34,121 nucleotides of DNA from an actinobacterium acAMD-2 (GTDB lineage Bacteria; Actinomycetota; Actinomycetes; UBA12327). A program made the translations under genes and the position numbers. Below the pieces are notes generated by a model that made no database searches, had not been told where the DNA came from, and saw only the letters and a program-made list of their open reading frames with translations. Every line of letters begins with the position of its first letter. Position 1 is the stretch's first letter. The stretch covers positions 1 through 34,121 of the forward strand of contig JNSE01000030.1 of assembly GCA_000754455.1 (NCBI GenBank), given 5' to 3'. Below, piece after piece: positions 8,801 to 15,702 of this stretch.

Positions 8801-8977
8801 GTCTACGTCGGTGCCACCTACGTGGGGCAGATATCTCTCTACAAGTCCGGTGTCTCCAGCCGCTCCATGGTCCTCTTGCCCCGCTTCACCAGTAGCAAGG
8901 TGGGCCGGATCAAGATCGTGGTGGCTTCAACCGGCAAGACGGTGCGTCTCGACGGAGTGGCAATCTCGGGCTTCTAG
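2858..8977 (+). CDS. Giant secreted animal-type heme peroxidase with RTX calcium-binding repeats and tandem Fn3 domains (~2039 aa)
   Basis: ATG 2858 preceded by gaggga (2845-2850); the track start at 2843 is TTG. Signal peptide MGLNRRLVGIVSATAVLAAVLVPLGASTAQA. Peroxidase motifs: GQFFDHGLDLV, GRGNENIGLTSIHTVFHSEHNRL, YRYGHSQLNE, NMARGRDTGMSSLN, DLWIGGLAEQ. RTX: GNDSVWSGSGDDTIRGNDGDDTATGGPGDDSIIGG. Then repeated Fn3 (LTNGTTYTFTVRARNVAGDS). Confidence 0.92.
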   Translation: MGLNRRLVGIVSATAVLAAVLVPLGASTAQAAPVGPGFTLTVPDLQYILSQIKIAEAHKAADKPATCTSGNGLTVANCAVPGTNPYVPGSLLATDLSDPRLVNGLRQTDGRNNNVVNGFSTWNGVRYTSSAGQSTWGSADQAFPRDTPENWRLTDTTNNSFGPVGSTYNPSSRPTNLIDPEPRVISNLISDQSAYNPAAVAASGADISGLTTDQQKQDTQLLIENTAPDGGQAAPYSGMFTLFGQFFDHGLDLVGKTSAEVVIIPLKPDDPLYREGERNNFMVLNRTVLDSNNAGTNTTTPWIDQNQTYTSAPSHQVFLRGYGCGGASSSAANCAVGSAPVSTGDLLDGAITHNLANWGEIKAQAANKLGIELTDYDVTNVPLLATDEFGRFLRGPNGFPLVVLKNGSLLEGNPVSPIKLVNFANAAKPDDLIQRTGHAFLDDIAHGAGPKWAWNGSAWAATHNTALLNKHFITGDGRGNENIGLTSIHTVFHSEHNRLVKDIKSIVSANQGAAAGAGTFAFSDWRVGNSAGAEFNGERLLQAARFVNEMEYQHLVFEEFVRKVQPGVRIFGGYDPSLNPNIVAEFANATYRYGHSQLNETVDRIAADGTDTSISLIDAFLSPDKFNNVDGQVLTADQAVGQIARGMSKQRGNEIDEFVTGALHNSLLGLPLDLGALNMARGRDTGMSSLNGTRRSYYSKTADGSMAPYGSWLEFGQALRHPASLINFVAAYGTHPSVTEATTVASKRAAATLLVKGGVGAPADRGEFLTSQGAWIPVNDKATTGLEDIDLWIGGLAEQRTMFGGMLGSTFDFIFRTQMENLQDSDRFYYLGRLPGIGLANQIEGNSLAEIIQRNSDAEGLPFLIFNAPSQTFDMSKSSLTYPDITLVGGATWVYGGSEHVVFNGTAGNDSVWSGSGDDTIRGNDGDDTATGGPGDDSIIGGLGDDTLSDPSGLDVVMSGDGSDFINTGGPGLDVYIAGAGADFTMGGGYGTEQLGGMGNDFMYGGTDADVVSGDEDSDWLEGGVGNDTLSGDLPALFGVDLAPPGDEVIIGDSGSNLLNGDGGVDIMVGGTQGTNSVLGGLGFDFSTYYNPRSMSAHVADLSLIAPPPGDPALGLQDAYLDTEALSGGDLNDTLSGDVRTTLSVVGTVGDTLNANDIPKISGLNTLLGGSAAFNTGDILIGGGGSDTLQGRQGNEVMDGDAYLQVQISAPASPAITGTTTVDPADASRVLVDSMTQLTSAVKKNHFTVSQLRIVRSIKWAKRTTELDVAVYNSARANFTVVAGPNGTVRVTDNTAGNLNEGVDTLRNMERIQFTDQTVNISAPSAPRNVVATYDEANLRIPVSWSQPAANGSLFAVTGYTARAFKAGTDVLVASCSTGQAGRNCNISANANGIVAYDVDVVATNTSGTGVPGPNPPITLIVPGAVTVPSQPLNVSGIANNSSVALSWTAPTDNGGAAIDRYVVTSTPGGTVCTVNIVAPAVAPATSCNATGLTNGTTYTFTVRARNVAGDSLASAPSLGLTPRTVPNTPGVINGTVGDQSVQLGWSTPSDNGGSPITVYKVFQNPGGAQVCSNVIVPPAAAPSTNCTVSGLTNGSNYTFTVRATNVVGDSNASSPSATFTPRAAPTQPLNVVGTPGDQSITVSWDRPANDGGSAITSYAVNQAGAAQVCTVVPAAPAAEPVTSCVVSGLTNGTNYAFTVRAVNSAGTSQSSGLSTPVSPRTVALAPTSVTNAARNAGATISWNAPASDGGSAVTGYKVFASPGDLQVCTVNITPPLLEPATNCIANGLVNSTPYTFTVKAVNAAGDSLPSAPSPTVTPDGVAPTAAMVAPSGVFQMGQTIGLTWSASDAGTGVQNTDVRYFRVRAGGGTPDSWEFLVQGTTDRSATLTGAAWGYRYCFQTRGHDEAGNDGAWSASKCTNVVADSRSFARSGFALKTASGYIGNSYETTTTKGAYLLSTSSQTVRQVGVVAMRCSSCGLVKVYVGATYVGQISLYKSGVSSRSMVLLPRFTSSKVGRIKIVVASTGKTVRLDGVAISGF
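5562..6480 (+). repeat. RTX-type (GGxGxD-like) repeat region inside the peroxidase CDS
   Basis: GSGDDTIRGNDGDDTATGGPGDDSIIGGLGDDTLSD...GGMGNDFMYGG...GGVGNDTLSGD...GGGGSDTLQGRQGNEVMDGD. Confidence 0.85.
6822..8320 (+). repeat. Five consecutive ~100-aa fibronectin-III-like repeats inside the peroxidase CDS
   Basis: Recurring blocks of form [P]xxPxxVxGxxxxxSVxLSWxxPxDNGGxxIxxYxV...C...C...GLTNGTxYTFTVRAxNxxGDSxxSxPS, ending near 7120, 7434, 7731, 8022 and 8320. Confidence 0.85.
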
Positions 8978-9030
8978 GATCTGTAGCCCGTTGCTGGCCT
9001 GCGGTTTGCCCTAAGACTTACCGAGGGGGG

Positions 9031-9086
9031 TGCCTGCCTAGGTGGGGCCTACCCCCTAGGGTTCTAGGTAGGCACGCAGCCGTGCC
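9031..9086 (+). promoter_or_regulatory. Structured leader upstream of hupB with mutually exclusive hairpins
   Basis: Stem A tgcctgcctag (9031-9041)/ctaggtaggca (9064-9074); stem B cctagg (9037-9042)/cctagg (9055-9060); stem C ggcacg-cagc-cgtgcc (9071-9086), overlapping the 3' arm of A. Confidence 0.4.
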
Positions 9087-9110
9087 ACACCCGTACTCAA
9101 GGAGAAGTCT

Positions 9111-9398
9111 GTGAACCGCAGTGAATTGGTGGCCGCTGTTGCCGCAAAGACCGGTCAGAGCGCCAAGGACGTTGACGCTGTCCTCAAGGGTTTTGCCGAT
9201 GTAGTCGCATCCGAACTGGGCTCGAGCAAGAGCGCCAAGGTGAGTCTGCCTGGCTTCTTGACCTTCGAGACCGGCTTCCGCAACGCCCGTACCGCCCGTA
9301 ACCCTCAGACCGGTGCTGAGATCCAGGTTGCCGCCACGCACACCGCCAAGGTGTCAGCTGGCTCAAACCTCAAGGCTGCGGCACAAAAGAACAACTAA
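9111..9398 (+). CDS. hupB: HU-family nucleoid DNA-binding protein (GTG start)
   Basis: MNRSELVAAVAAKTGQSAKDVDAVLKGFADVVASEL...VSLPGFLTFETGFRNARTARNPQTGAEIQV; RBS aaggag at 9099-9104. Confidence 0.92.
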   Translation: MNRSELVAAVAAKTGQSAKDVDAVLKGFADVVASELGSSKSAKVSLPGFLTFETGFRNARTARNPQTGAEIQVAATHTAKVSAGSNLKAAAQKNN

Positions 9399-9441
9399 GT
9401 TCCACCCAGCACTTCTACGCGCCGTCAAGGGCGCTCATCGC

Positions 9442-9663
9442 TTAGGCGGTGGGGTCATCCTTGGCGGCGCGTTGCTGTGGGATGCCTTCGAGCAATTCCC
9501 GCACCTCGGACTCGCGATAGCGGCGATGCCCACCCAGCGTGCGAATGGCCGAAATCTTTCCCGCCTTGGCCCAGCGGGTGACCGTCTTGGGGTCGACTCG
9601 GAACATCGCCGCCACTTCGGCAGGCGTGAGCAGGTTTTCTGCCTCGGATGAGTCGTGGACCAT
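9442..9663 (-). CDS. bldC: BldC-family MerR-like HTH transcriptional regulator
   Basis: LLTPAEVAAMFRVDPKTVTRWAKAGKISAIRTLGGHRRYRESEVRELLEG is the BldC signature. Confidence 0.9.
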   Translation of the reverse strand: MVHDSSEAENLLTPAEVAAMFRVDPKTVTRWAKAGKISAIRTLGGHRRYRESEVRELLEGIPQQRAAKDDPTA

Positions 9664-9866
9664 TGTGTAAATCCCCCTGTAATTGATTGCTGATGCCCAT
9701 CCTGCCTTACGGGCCGTGAAACTTAGGTGCTTTTGGGCGAAAGTTCCGATCCCGACCGAATTGTCTCGCCTGCCCTGAATGCGTAAAGGCGCCCTTTGAG
9801 GGTAGCCTTAGGAATGTTCCCGTAGCGGCCCGTGAGGGCCACCTGAGCACATGAGGGGGTCGAGCC

Positions 9867-10055
9867 ATGGGGCGCGGCCGAGCCAAAGCCAAGCAGACCA
9901 AGGTCGCTCGCGAGTTGAAGTACGCCTCCAGCGGGACCGATTTGGACGCCCTGCAGGCGGAACTTGCTCAGTCTTCATCGCAATCAAGCGCATCGTCTAG
10001 CGATAGCGAATCTGATGACGACACTACCTACGAGTACGACAAGGACAACGACTAA
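9867..10055 (+). CDS. DUF3073 family protein
   Basis: MGRGRAKAKQTKVARELKYASSGTDLDALQAEL with an acidic Ser/Asp-rich tail; lies beside purM as in many actinobacteria. Confidence 0.85.
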   Translation: MGRGRAKAKQTKVARELKYASSGTDLDALQAELAQSSSQSSASSSDSESDDDTTYEYDKDND

Positions 10056-10056
10056 A

Positions 10057-11151
10057 TCAGTTCGTGTAGTCGCCTTGTAGTTGAGCTGAACCGCCGCCGC
10101 CGCCCTTTGCGGGAGCATCCCCGAGTTCGCCGTCTTGGCGGTCGCGAATTTCACCGGTTACCCAGGCGCTAATTCCACGCTGGGCTAGGAGCGACAAGGC
10201 AGAATCCACACTGTCAGGCGCAACGATCGCCATCATGCCGATGCCCATGTTGAGCGTCTTTTCCAACTCGACGCGGTCAACATTTCCGAGGTCGCCGATG
10301 GTGGTGAATACCGCAGGTGGCGTCCACGTACCGCGACGAAGATCGGCGTGTAGGTGTGTGGGCAAAACGCGAGCCAAGTTGGCAGCGATTCCGCCACCGG
10401 TGATGTGGGTAAAGGCGCGCAGTTCAATCGAGGCGTCGCGGGCTAGAGCCAAGCAGTCCAGCGAGTAAATCGCGGTGGGCTCAAGGAGTTCGGCACCTAA
10501 GGTTCGGCCAAACTCAGGTACGTCGCGGTCTAGTGACCATCCGGCGATGGTGAAAAACACGTGGCGGGCGAGCGAGTAGCCATTCGAGTGCAGGCCGCTT
10601 GACGCCATAGAGATCACCACGTCACCAGCACGAACGCGGCCTGGTCCCAAGAGCTGGTCGGCGTCGACAACTCCTGTGCCGGCTCCGGCCAGGTCGTATT
10701 CATCAGGCCCAAGCAAGCCAGGATGCTCGGCGGTTTCGCCGCCAACGAGTGCGCAACCAGCCTTTTCGCAACCTGCAGCGATTCCGCTGACAATGGCCGC
10801 AATGCGCTCGGGCACTACTTTGCCAGTGGCGATGTAGTCGGTCATGAACAACGGTTCAGCGCCACACACCACGAGGTCATCAACAACCATCGCCACAAGG
10901 TCGAGCCCAATCGTGTGGTGAATGTCCATGGCTTGGGCGATCGCCACTTTGGTGCCGACGCCGTCCGTCGAAGTCGCTAGTAGTGGCTTGGCATAGTTCT
11001 TTACCGCTGAGATATCAAACAAGCCAGCAAAGCCGCCGAAGTCGCCGACCACTTCCGGGCGACCGGTTGCCTTGATCGACGCCTTCATGAGGGCAACGGC
11101 GCGCTCTCCTGCTTCTACGTCAACGCCGGCTGCGGCGTACGAGGAGGTCAT
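10057..11151 (-). CDS. purM: Phosphoribosylformylglycinamidine cyclo-ligase
   Basis: SYAAAGVDVEAGERAVALMK...TDGVGTKVAIAQAM...VGGETAEHPG...HITGGGIAANLARVLP. Confidence 0.96.
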   Translation of the reverse strand: MTSSYAAAGVDVEAGERAVALMKASIKATGRPEVVGDFGGFAGLFDISAVKNYAKPLLATSTDGVGTKVAIAQAMDIHHTIGLDLVAMVVDDLVVCGAEPLFMTDYIATGKVVPERIAAIVSGIAAGCEKAGCALVGGETAEHPGLLGPDEYDLAGAGTGVVDADQLLGPGRVRAGDVVISMASSGLHSNGYSLARHVFFTIAGWSLDRDVPEFGRTLGAELLEPTAIYSLDCLALARDASIELRAFTHITGGGIAANLARVLPTHLHADLRRGTWTPPAVFTTIGDLGNVDRVELEKTLNMGIGMMAIVAPDSVDSALSLLAQRGISAWVTGEIRDRQDGELGDAPAKGGGGGSAQLQGDYTN

Positions 11152-12683
11152 GGGCGACTCAATGCATCGCTTGCACCGCCACCTACGAGGTCAATATCAA
11201 CCAACGTGGTGGTTTCTGGGGTGTTCTTGGCGGTGAGGGCTGGTTCAGGAATTTCGACGGGGTAGACGCCATCAAAGCAGGCCCGACACAGGTGGTCCTT
11301 CTTGATCGTCGTGGCATCAACGAGTTCTTCAAGAGAGACATACGACAGCGAATCGGCTCCGATAGAGGCCCGAATGTCATCCACAGTCAGGCCGTTGGCA
11401 ATCAGCTCTGCGCGGCTCGCAAAGTCAATGCCGTAAAAACAAGGCCACTTGACGGGGGGAGACGAGATTCGCACGTGTACTTCGGTAGCGCCGGCTTCGC
11501 GCAGCATGCGCACTAGCGCACGTTGGGTGTTGCCACGCACGATGGAGTCGTCAACAACGACGAGGCGCTTGCCTTCGATGACATCGCGCAGCGGGTTGAG
11601 CTTGAGACGAATACCCAGTTGGCGAATGGTTTGGCTGGGCTGAATAAAGGTGCGACCAACGTAGGCGTTCTTGACCAGCCCTTGCGCGTAAACGATGCCA
11701 CTTTCCTGCGAGTAGCCAATGGCGGCTGGTGTTCCAGACTCGGGGACAGGAATCACCAGGTCTGCTTCAACCGGCGCTTCACGCGCGAGCCTGCGACCGA
11801 CTTCGACGCGTACTTCGTTGACGCTAACACCGGAGATGGTGGTATCTGGTCGAGCCAAGTACACATATTCGAACAAGCAACCCTTGGGCTCAGGTTCGGC
11901 GAAGCGTTGTGAACGCAAACCGTTTTCGTCGATGGCGATCAGTTCGCCAGCTTCAATCTCGCGCACGAAACTAGCGCCGACGATGTCCAAGGCCGCTGTC
12001 TCGCTAGCCACCACCCAACCGCGCTCAAGGCGACCGAGCACCATGGGGCGAATTCCTTGAGGGTCCCTGGCTGCGTACAGGGTGTTTTCATCCATAAAGA
12101 CCAAGCAGAAGGCGCCGCGCAGTTGGGGCAGCACCTCCATCGCACACGATTCCAGCGATCGTTCTGGGTGAGCGGCCATCAAGGCCGCGATCAGGTCGGT
12201 GTCATTGGTGGCTTTGGGCGTGGTGGAAAAACTCCCAGGGAAATTCAATTCCCCGGTGTTGCGCAAGTTGTCAAGAATTTGTGCGAGGTCACCGGTGTTG
12301 GTCAAGTTGCCGTTATGACCAAGGGCGATGCTTCCGGTTGCTGTTGCACGGAATGTGGGTTGTGCGTTTTCCCATACTGATGCACCGGTCGTGGAGTAGC
12401 GCGTATGACCAATCGCGAGGTGCCCGCTGAGTGATTCGAGCATGCCTTCATTGAAGACTTGTGAGACCAAACCCATGTCTTTGTAGACGACAATTTGATC
12501 GCCATCTGAAACGGCAATACCTGCGGATTCTTGTCCGCGGTGCTGAAGTGCGTAGAGACCGAAGTACGTAAGTTTGGCTACTTCTTCGCCCGGCGCCCAC
12601 ACTCCGAATACGCCACAAGCATCCTGCGGTCCCTTGTCGCCAGGGAGCAGATCGTGGTTGAGGAGCCCATCGCCTTTAGGCAC
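11148..12683 (-). CDS. purF: Amidophosphoribosyltransferase
   Basis: CGVFGVWAPGEEVAKLTYFGLYALQHRGQESAGIAV; VVVDDSIVRGNT PRPP motif; 4-bp overlap with purM. Confidence 0.96.
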   Translation of the reverse strand: MPKGDGLLNHDLLPGDKGPQDACGVFGVWAPGEEVAKLTYFGLYALQHRGQESAGIAVSDGDQIVVYKDMGLVSQVFNEGMLESLSGHLAIGHTRYSTTGASVWENAQPTFRATATGSIALGHNGNLTNTGDLAQILDNLRNTGELNFPGSFSTTPKATNDTDLIAALMAAHPERSLESCAMEVLPQLRGAFCLVFMDENTLYAARDPQGIRPMVLGRLERGWVVASETAALDIVGASFVREIEAGELIAIDENGLRSQRFAEPEPKGCLFEYVYLARPDTTISGVSVNEVRVEVGRRLAREAPVEADLVIPVPESGTPAAIGYSQESGIVYAQGLVKNAYVGRTFIQPSQTIRQLGIRLKLNPLRDVIEGKRLVVVDDSIVRGNTQRALVRMLREAGATEVHVRISSPPVKWPCFYGIDFASRAELIANGLTVDDIRASIGADSLSYVSLEELVDATTIKKDHLCRACFDGVYPVEIPEPALTAKNTPETTTLVDIDLVGGGASDALSRP

Positions 12684-12699
12684 ATCCGCAGTCTATCGG

Positions 12700-14724
12700 C
12701 TAGCCCATGGGCATGGATGCTGCAGCCCGCCCGGCGTCGCCAAAACGACCTGGCTTCTTGGGACCGCCATCGCCACCTTCACCCTGATCGTGGTCCTCAT
12801 CCTTGGCTGGCATGGGGACCACGTGCCCATCGCTGAGGATGATGCCGTCTTCAAACCTAGCCTCGATGGCTCCACCACCAAACTGCTGCTCGTACAAGTC
12901 GGCGTAGACGCCACCGTGGGCTAGAAGCTCGTCATGCGATCCATGCTCGACAATTTGGCCGTCGTTGACGGCAAAGATCACGTCCGCCGAGCGAATCGTG
13001 GACAGACGGTGGGCAATCGCGATCGTGGTGCGGTTCTTCATCAAGGGCTTTAACGCTGCCTGAACTAAGCGCTCATTCGTGGTGTCGAGAGCTGAGGTGG
13101 CTTCATCAAGGATGAGGATGCGGGGGTTCTTCAAGATCACGCGTGCGATGGAGAGCCGTTGCTTTTCACCACCGCTGAGGCGGTAACCGCGTTCACCAAC
13201 CATGGTGTCGTAGCCCTCATCAAAGGTGAGAATCCGGTCGTGGATCTGAGCGGCTCGGGCGGCAGCCTGAATCTGCTCGTCAGTGGCTTCTGGGTTGGCG
13301 TAGCGCAGGTTCTGGTTGATGGTGGCGTGGAAGAGGTAGCTCTCCTGGGTGACCACTCCGATGGCGTCGGCCAGTGAGGTGGCCTTGAGGTCGCGGACGT
13401 CGTGACCATCGATGCGTACGGCGCCTTCGGTGACCTCATACAGGCGCGGAACCAAGTAGGAAATGGTGGTCTTACCCGCTCCGCTGGGGCCGACAAAGGC
13501 GGCAAGCATGCCCGGCTCAATGGTGAAGTCCACGCCTTTGAGGGCATAGGTCGGTTCGCCCTTTTTCGGCTTGGGATCGTAAGAAAAGCGCACCGCATCA
13601 AATTCGATACGACCTTGGACGGGTTCGGGAAGGTCAATGGCGTCGTCTTTATCAACGATGTCGGCTTCAACGTCGAGATAATCAAAGATGCGGTTGAACA
13701 ATGCAAGCGAACTCGAGATCTCCGTGGTGCTTTGCAGGAGTTGGCCTAAGGGGAAGAAGAGTCGGGTCTGCAATCCGGTGAACGCCAAGATGGTGCCGGC
13801 GGTGATGACGATTCCACCAGTGTTGACGTAGCCAGTGACGATAAACACTGCGACGGGCAAGACAGAAAAGAACGACGAGACCACGATGAAGAATCCGCGG
13901 CCAACAATTTGCTGTTTGACTTGAAGGCGGGCCAGGATCGAACTTTGCTTGCGGTAACCGTCAGAAGCACCGGCTTGCTGGCCGTTGGACTTGGCGAGCA
14001 AAACGCCTGAAACACTCAGGGATTCCTCAGTAATAGCTGACATATCAGCCAAGGACACTTGAGTAGCAGCACTGACGCGACGCCGATATTTGCCCACCAC
14101 AGAGGTGAGCCAAATAAAGACCGGCAAGATGATCAACGAAACGACGGTTAGCTGCCAGGACAAGATAACCATGGCAATAACCGTGGAAATCAGGACGACA
14201 ACGTTGCTGACGTAGGTCGCTGCCGTGTCACTGACAACGGTTTGAAGCCCACCCACATCGTTTTGTAGCCGCGATTGAATTTCGCCGGTGCGAGTTCCAG
14301 TAAAGAACTTCAGTGACAACGATTGCAAGTGATCAAAAAGTTTGGTGCGCAGATCACGCAGAACGGCCTGGCCGATTCCCGCTGTTAAGTAGGTCTGCCA
14401 AAGCCCGAGGAGTGCACCAAGAATGGTGAGCCCCACGAGCTCAAGACTGATCTTCCAGAGCAGGTCAATATTGGGCAGTTCCGAGGCGGGGAAAAGCGCC
14501 TTGTCGATGAGATTGCGGATGAGTAAGGGCGTCAAGATGCTCAGCGCACCGCTGATGATGACGATCGCCGAGACGATGCTCAAACCCACTTTGTGGGGTT
14601 TAAAGAGGGCGATCACGCGCGGAATGGTGCCTGGTGGCAACGCCGAGGTCTCGGGAAGCGTGTCAGGACCCATCAATGATCGCGGGCCTCCGCTGGACGG
14701 TCGCGCTCCCATGGGTTGGCTCAT
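12700..14724 (-). CDS. ABC-type exporter, fused permease/ATPase
   Basis: Walker A GPSGAGKT, LSGGEKQRLSIARVILKNPRILILDEATSALD; N-terminal six-TM type membrane domain. Confidence 0.92.
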   Translation of the reverse strand: MSQPMGARPSSGGPRSLMGPDTLPETSALPPGTIPRVIALFKPHKVGLSIVSAIVIISGALSILTPLLIRNLIDKALFPASELPNIDLLWKISLELVGLTILGALLGLWQTYLTAGIGQAVLRDLRTKLFDHLQSLSLKFFTGTRTGEIQSRLQNDVGGLQTVVSDTAATYVSNVVVLISTVIAMVILSWQLTVVSLIILPVFIWLTSVVGKYRRRVSAATQVSLADMSAITEESLSVSGVLLAKSNGQQAGASDGYRKQSSILARLQVKQQIVGRGFFIVVSSFFSVLPVAVFIVTGYVNTGGIVITAGTILAFTGLQTRLFFPLGQLLQSTTEISSSLALFNRIFDYLDVEADIVDKDDAIDLPEPVQGRIEFDAVRFSYDPKPKKGEPTYALKGVDFTIEPGMLAAFVGPSGAGKTTISYLVPRLYEVTEGAVRIDGHDVRDLKATSLADAIGVVTQESYLFHATINQNLRYANPEATDEQIQAAARAAQIHDRILTFDEGYDTMVGERGYRLSGGEKQRLSIARVILKNPRILILDEATSALDTTNERLVQAALKPLMKNRTTIAIAHRLSTIRSADVIFAVNDGQIVEHGSHDELLAHGGVYADLYEQQFGGGAIEARFEDGIILSDGHVVPMPAKDEDHDQGEGGDGGPKKPGRFGDAGRAAASMPMG

Positions 14725-14814
14725 AAGGTTCAGGGTATTCCGGATGGCGAAACAGCGCCCACTCAGGCAAGCCAGCCGGTAGGGTCAACCTCCCCCTACG
14801 CCTCTGGAGACCCT

Positions 14815-15702
14815 GTGACTAATCGTCAGCCGCTTGATTTCACCGATCCGCGGGACAACGTCTATGCCTTCGCCAAGATGTGGGGCAGCTTCGCGCCTGA
14901 GCCACATATCGCGACGTTCCACGGGACGATGTTTGCCTCCATCGGTACCGACCGGTTGTTGCCGGTGTTTGGGTTTGCCGGAACCGGTGTCACCAAAGTC
15001 AAGATGCTCGACAACGGTCACGTGCTCATGCGCGGCAAGGAAACCGGTTTTTTCACCGACTTAGAAACCGGTGTTCCGATGAAGACGTGGGACAACCCCT
15101 TCACGGGGGAGACGGTTGAGGTGTACGAATTCTTTAACGACACGGTCGGTGCTGAGCTCACTCTGGAGCTCCCCAAGTTGCATGTGGGCGACAACCCTGA
15201 TGCGGCCGTTCACATGAACTTTCGTCCGGGAAACGATGAGCCGGAATCCATCCCCCACATTTTGCCGTGGGAGGTGTACGGCGATGAAGTGTTGCTCGAG
15301 TGGGACTACATGCACTCTTACTCCAACCCGGTCACTCCGGCACTGTGGCCGAAGGCATCGACGGGTCCGTGGACCAACCCCAGTGAGCACTTCACGATCT
15401 ATACATCGTTGGCCGAACTCGAAGACCGTGATCTGCCCTCTGCTCACTTCCGCGCGGGCTTCTCGCGGCTCTCGCCGTGGTGGCCATGGATGCGCATGGG
15501 TGGCAGTGGCGTGGAAGGCGTGTTGTTTGGTCGCATGTTCTCGCGCACCACTCACCGTGGCATCGACGACGTCCCCCGTCCGATCCTGGATCGCATCATG
15601 GAACGCGATCCGTCGTACCTGGAACTGCCTGACGATTGGAATGCCGGACAGGTCTTGACCACGTGGGAGGCCTACGCCCGCGATGTTCCACCCGAGGTCT
15701 AG
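14815..15702 (+). CDS. DUF1838 family protein (probable GTG start; track start 14716 is upstream)
   Basis: FTDPRDNVYAFAKMWGSFAPEPHIATFHGTMFASIGTDRLLPVFGFAGTGVTKVK...ETGFFTDLETGVPMKTWDNPFTGETVEVYEFFNDTVG. GTG 14815 preceded by ggaga. Confidence 0.75.
   Translation: MTNRQPLDFTDPRDNVYAFAKMWGSFAPEPHIATFHGTMFASIGTDRLLPVFGFAGTGVTKVKMLDNGHVLMRGKETGFFTDLETGVPMKTWDNPFTGETVEVYEFFNDTVGAELTLELPKLHVGDNPDAAVHMNFRPGNDEPESIPHILPWEVYGDEVLLEWDYMHSYSNPVTPALWPKASTGPWTNPSEHFTIYTSLAELEDRDLPSAHFRAGFSRLSPWWPWMRMGGSGVEGVLFGRMFSRTTHRGIDDVPRPILDRIMERDPSYLELPDDWNAGQVLTTWEAYARDVPPEV

Noticed and set aside
9664-9866. BldC autoregulatory sites (AATT-like repeats) in the bldC-DUF3073 intergenic region
   Set aside because: Only scattered taatt/gaatt words seen, no convincing direct-repeat spacing.
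12700-14724. ABC exporter as part of a bacteriocin or defence system
   Set aside because: No precursor peptide, immunity gene or peptidase domain nearby; looks like a generic type exporter between housekeeping genes.
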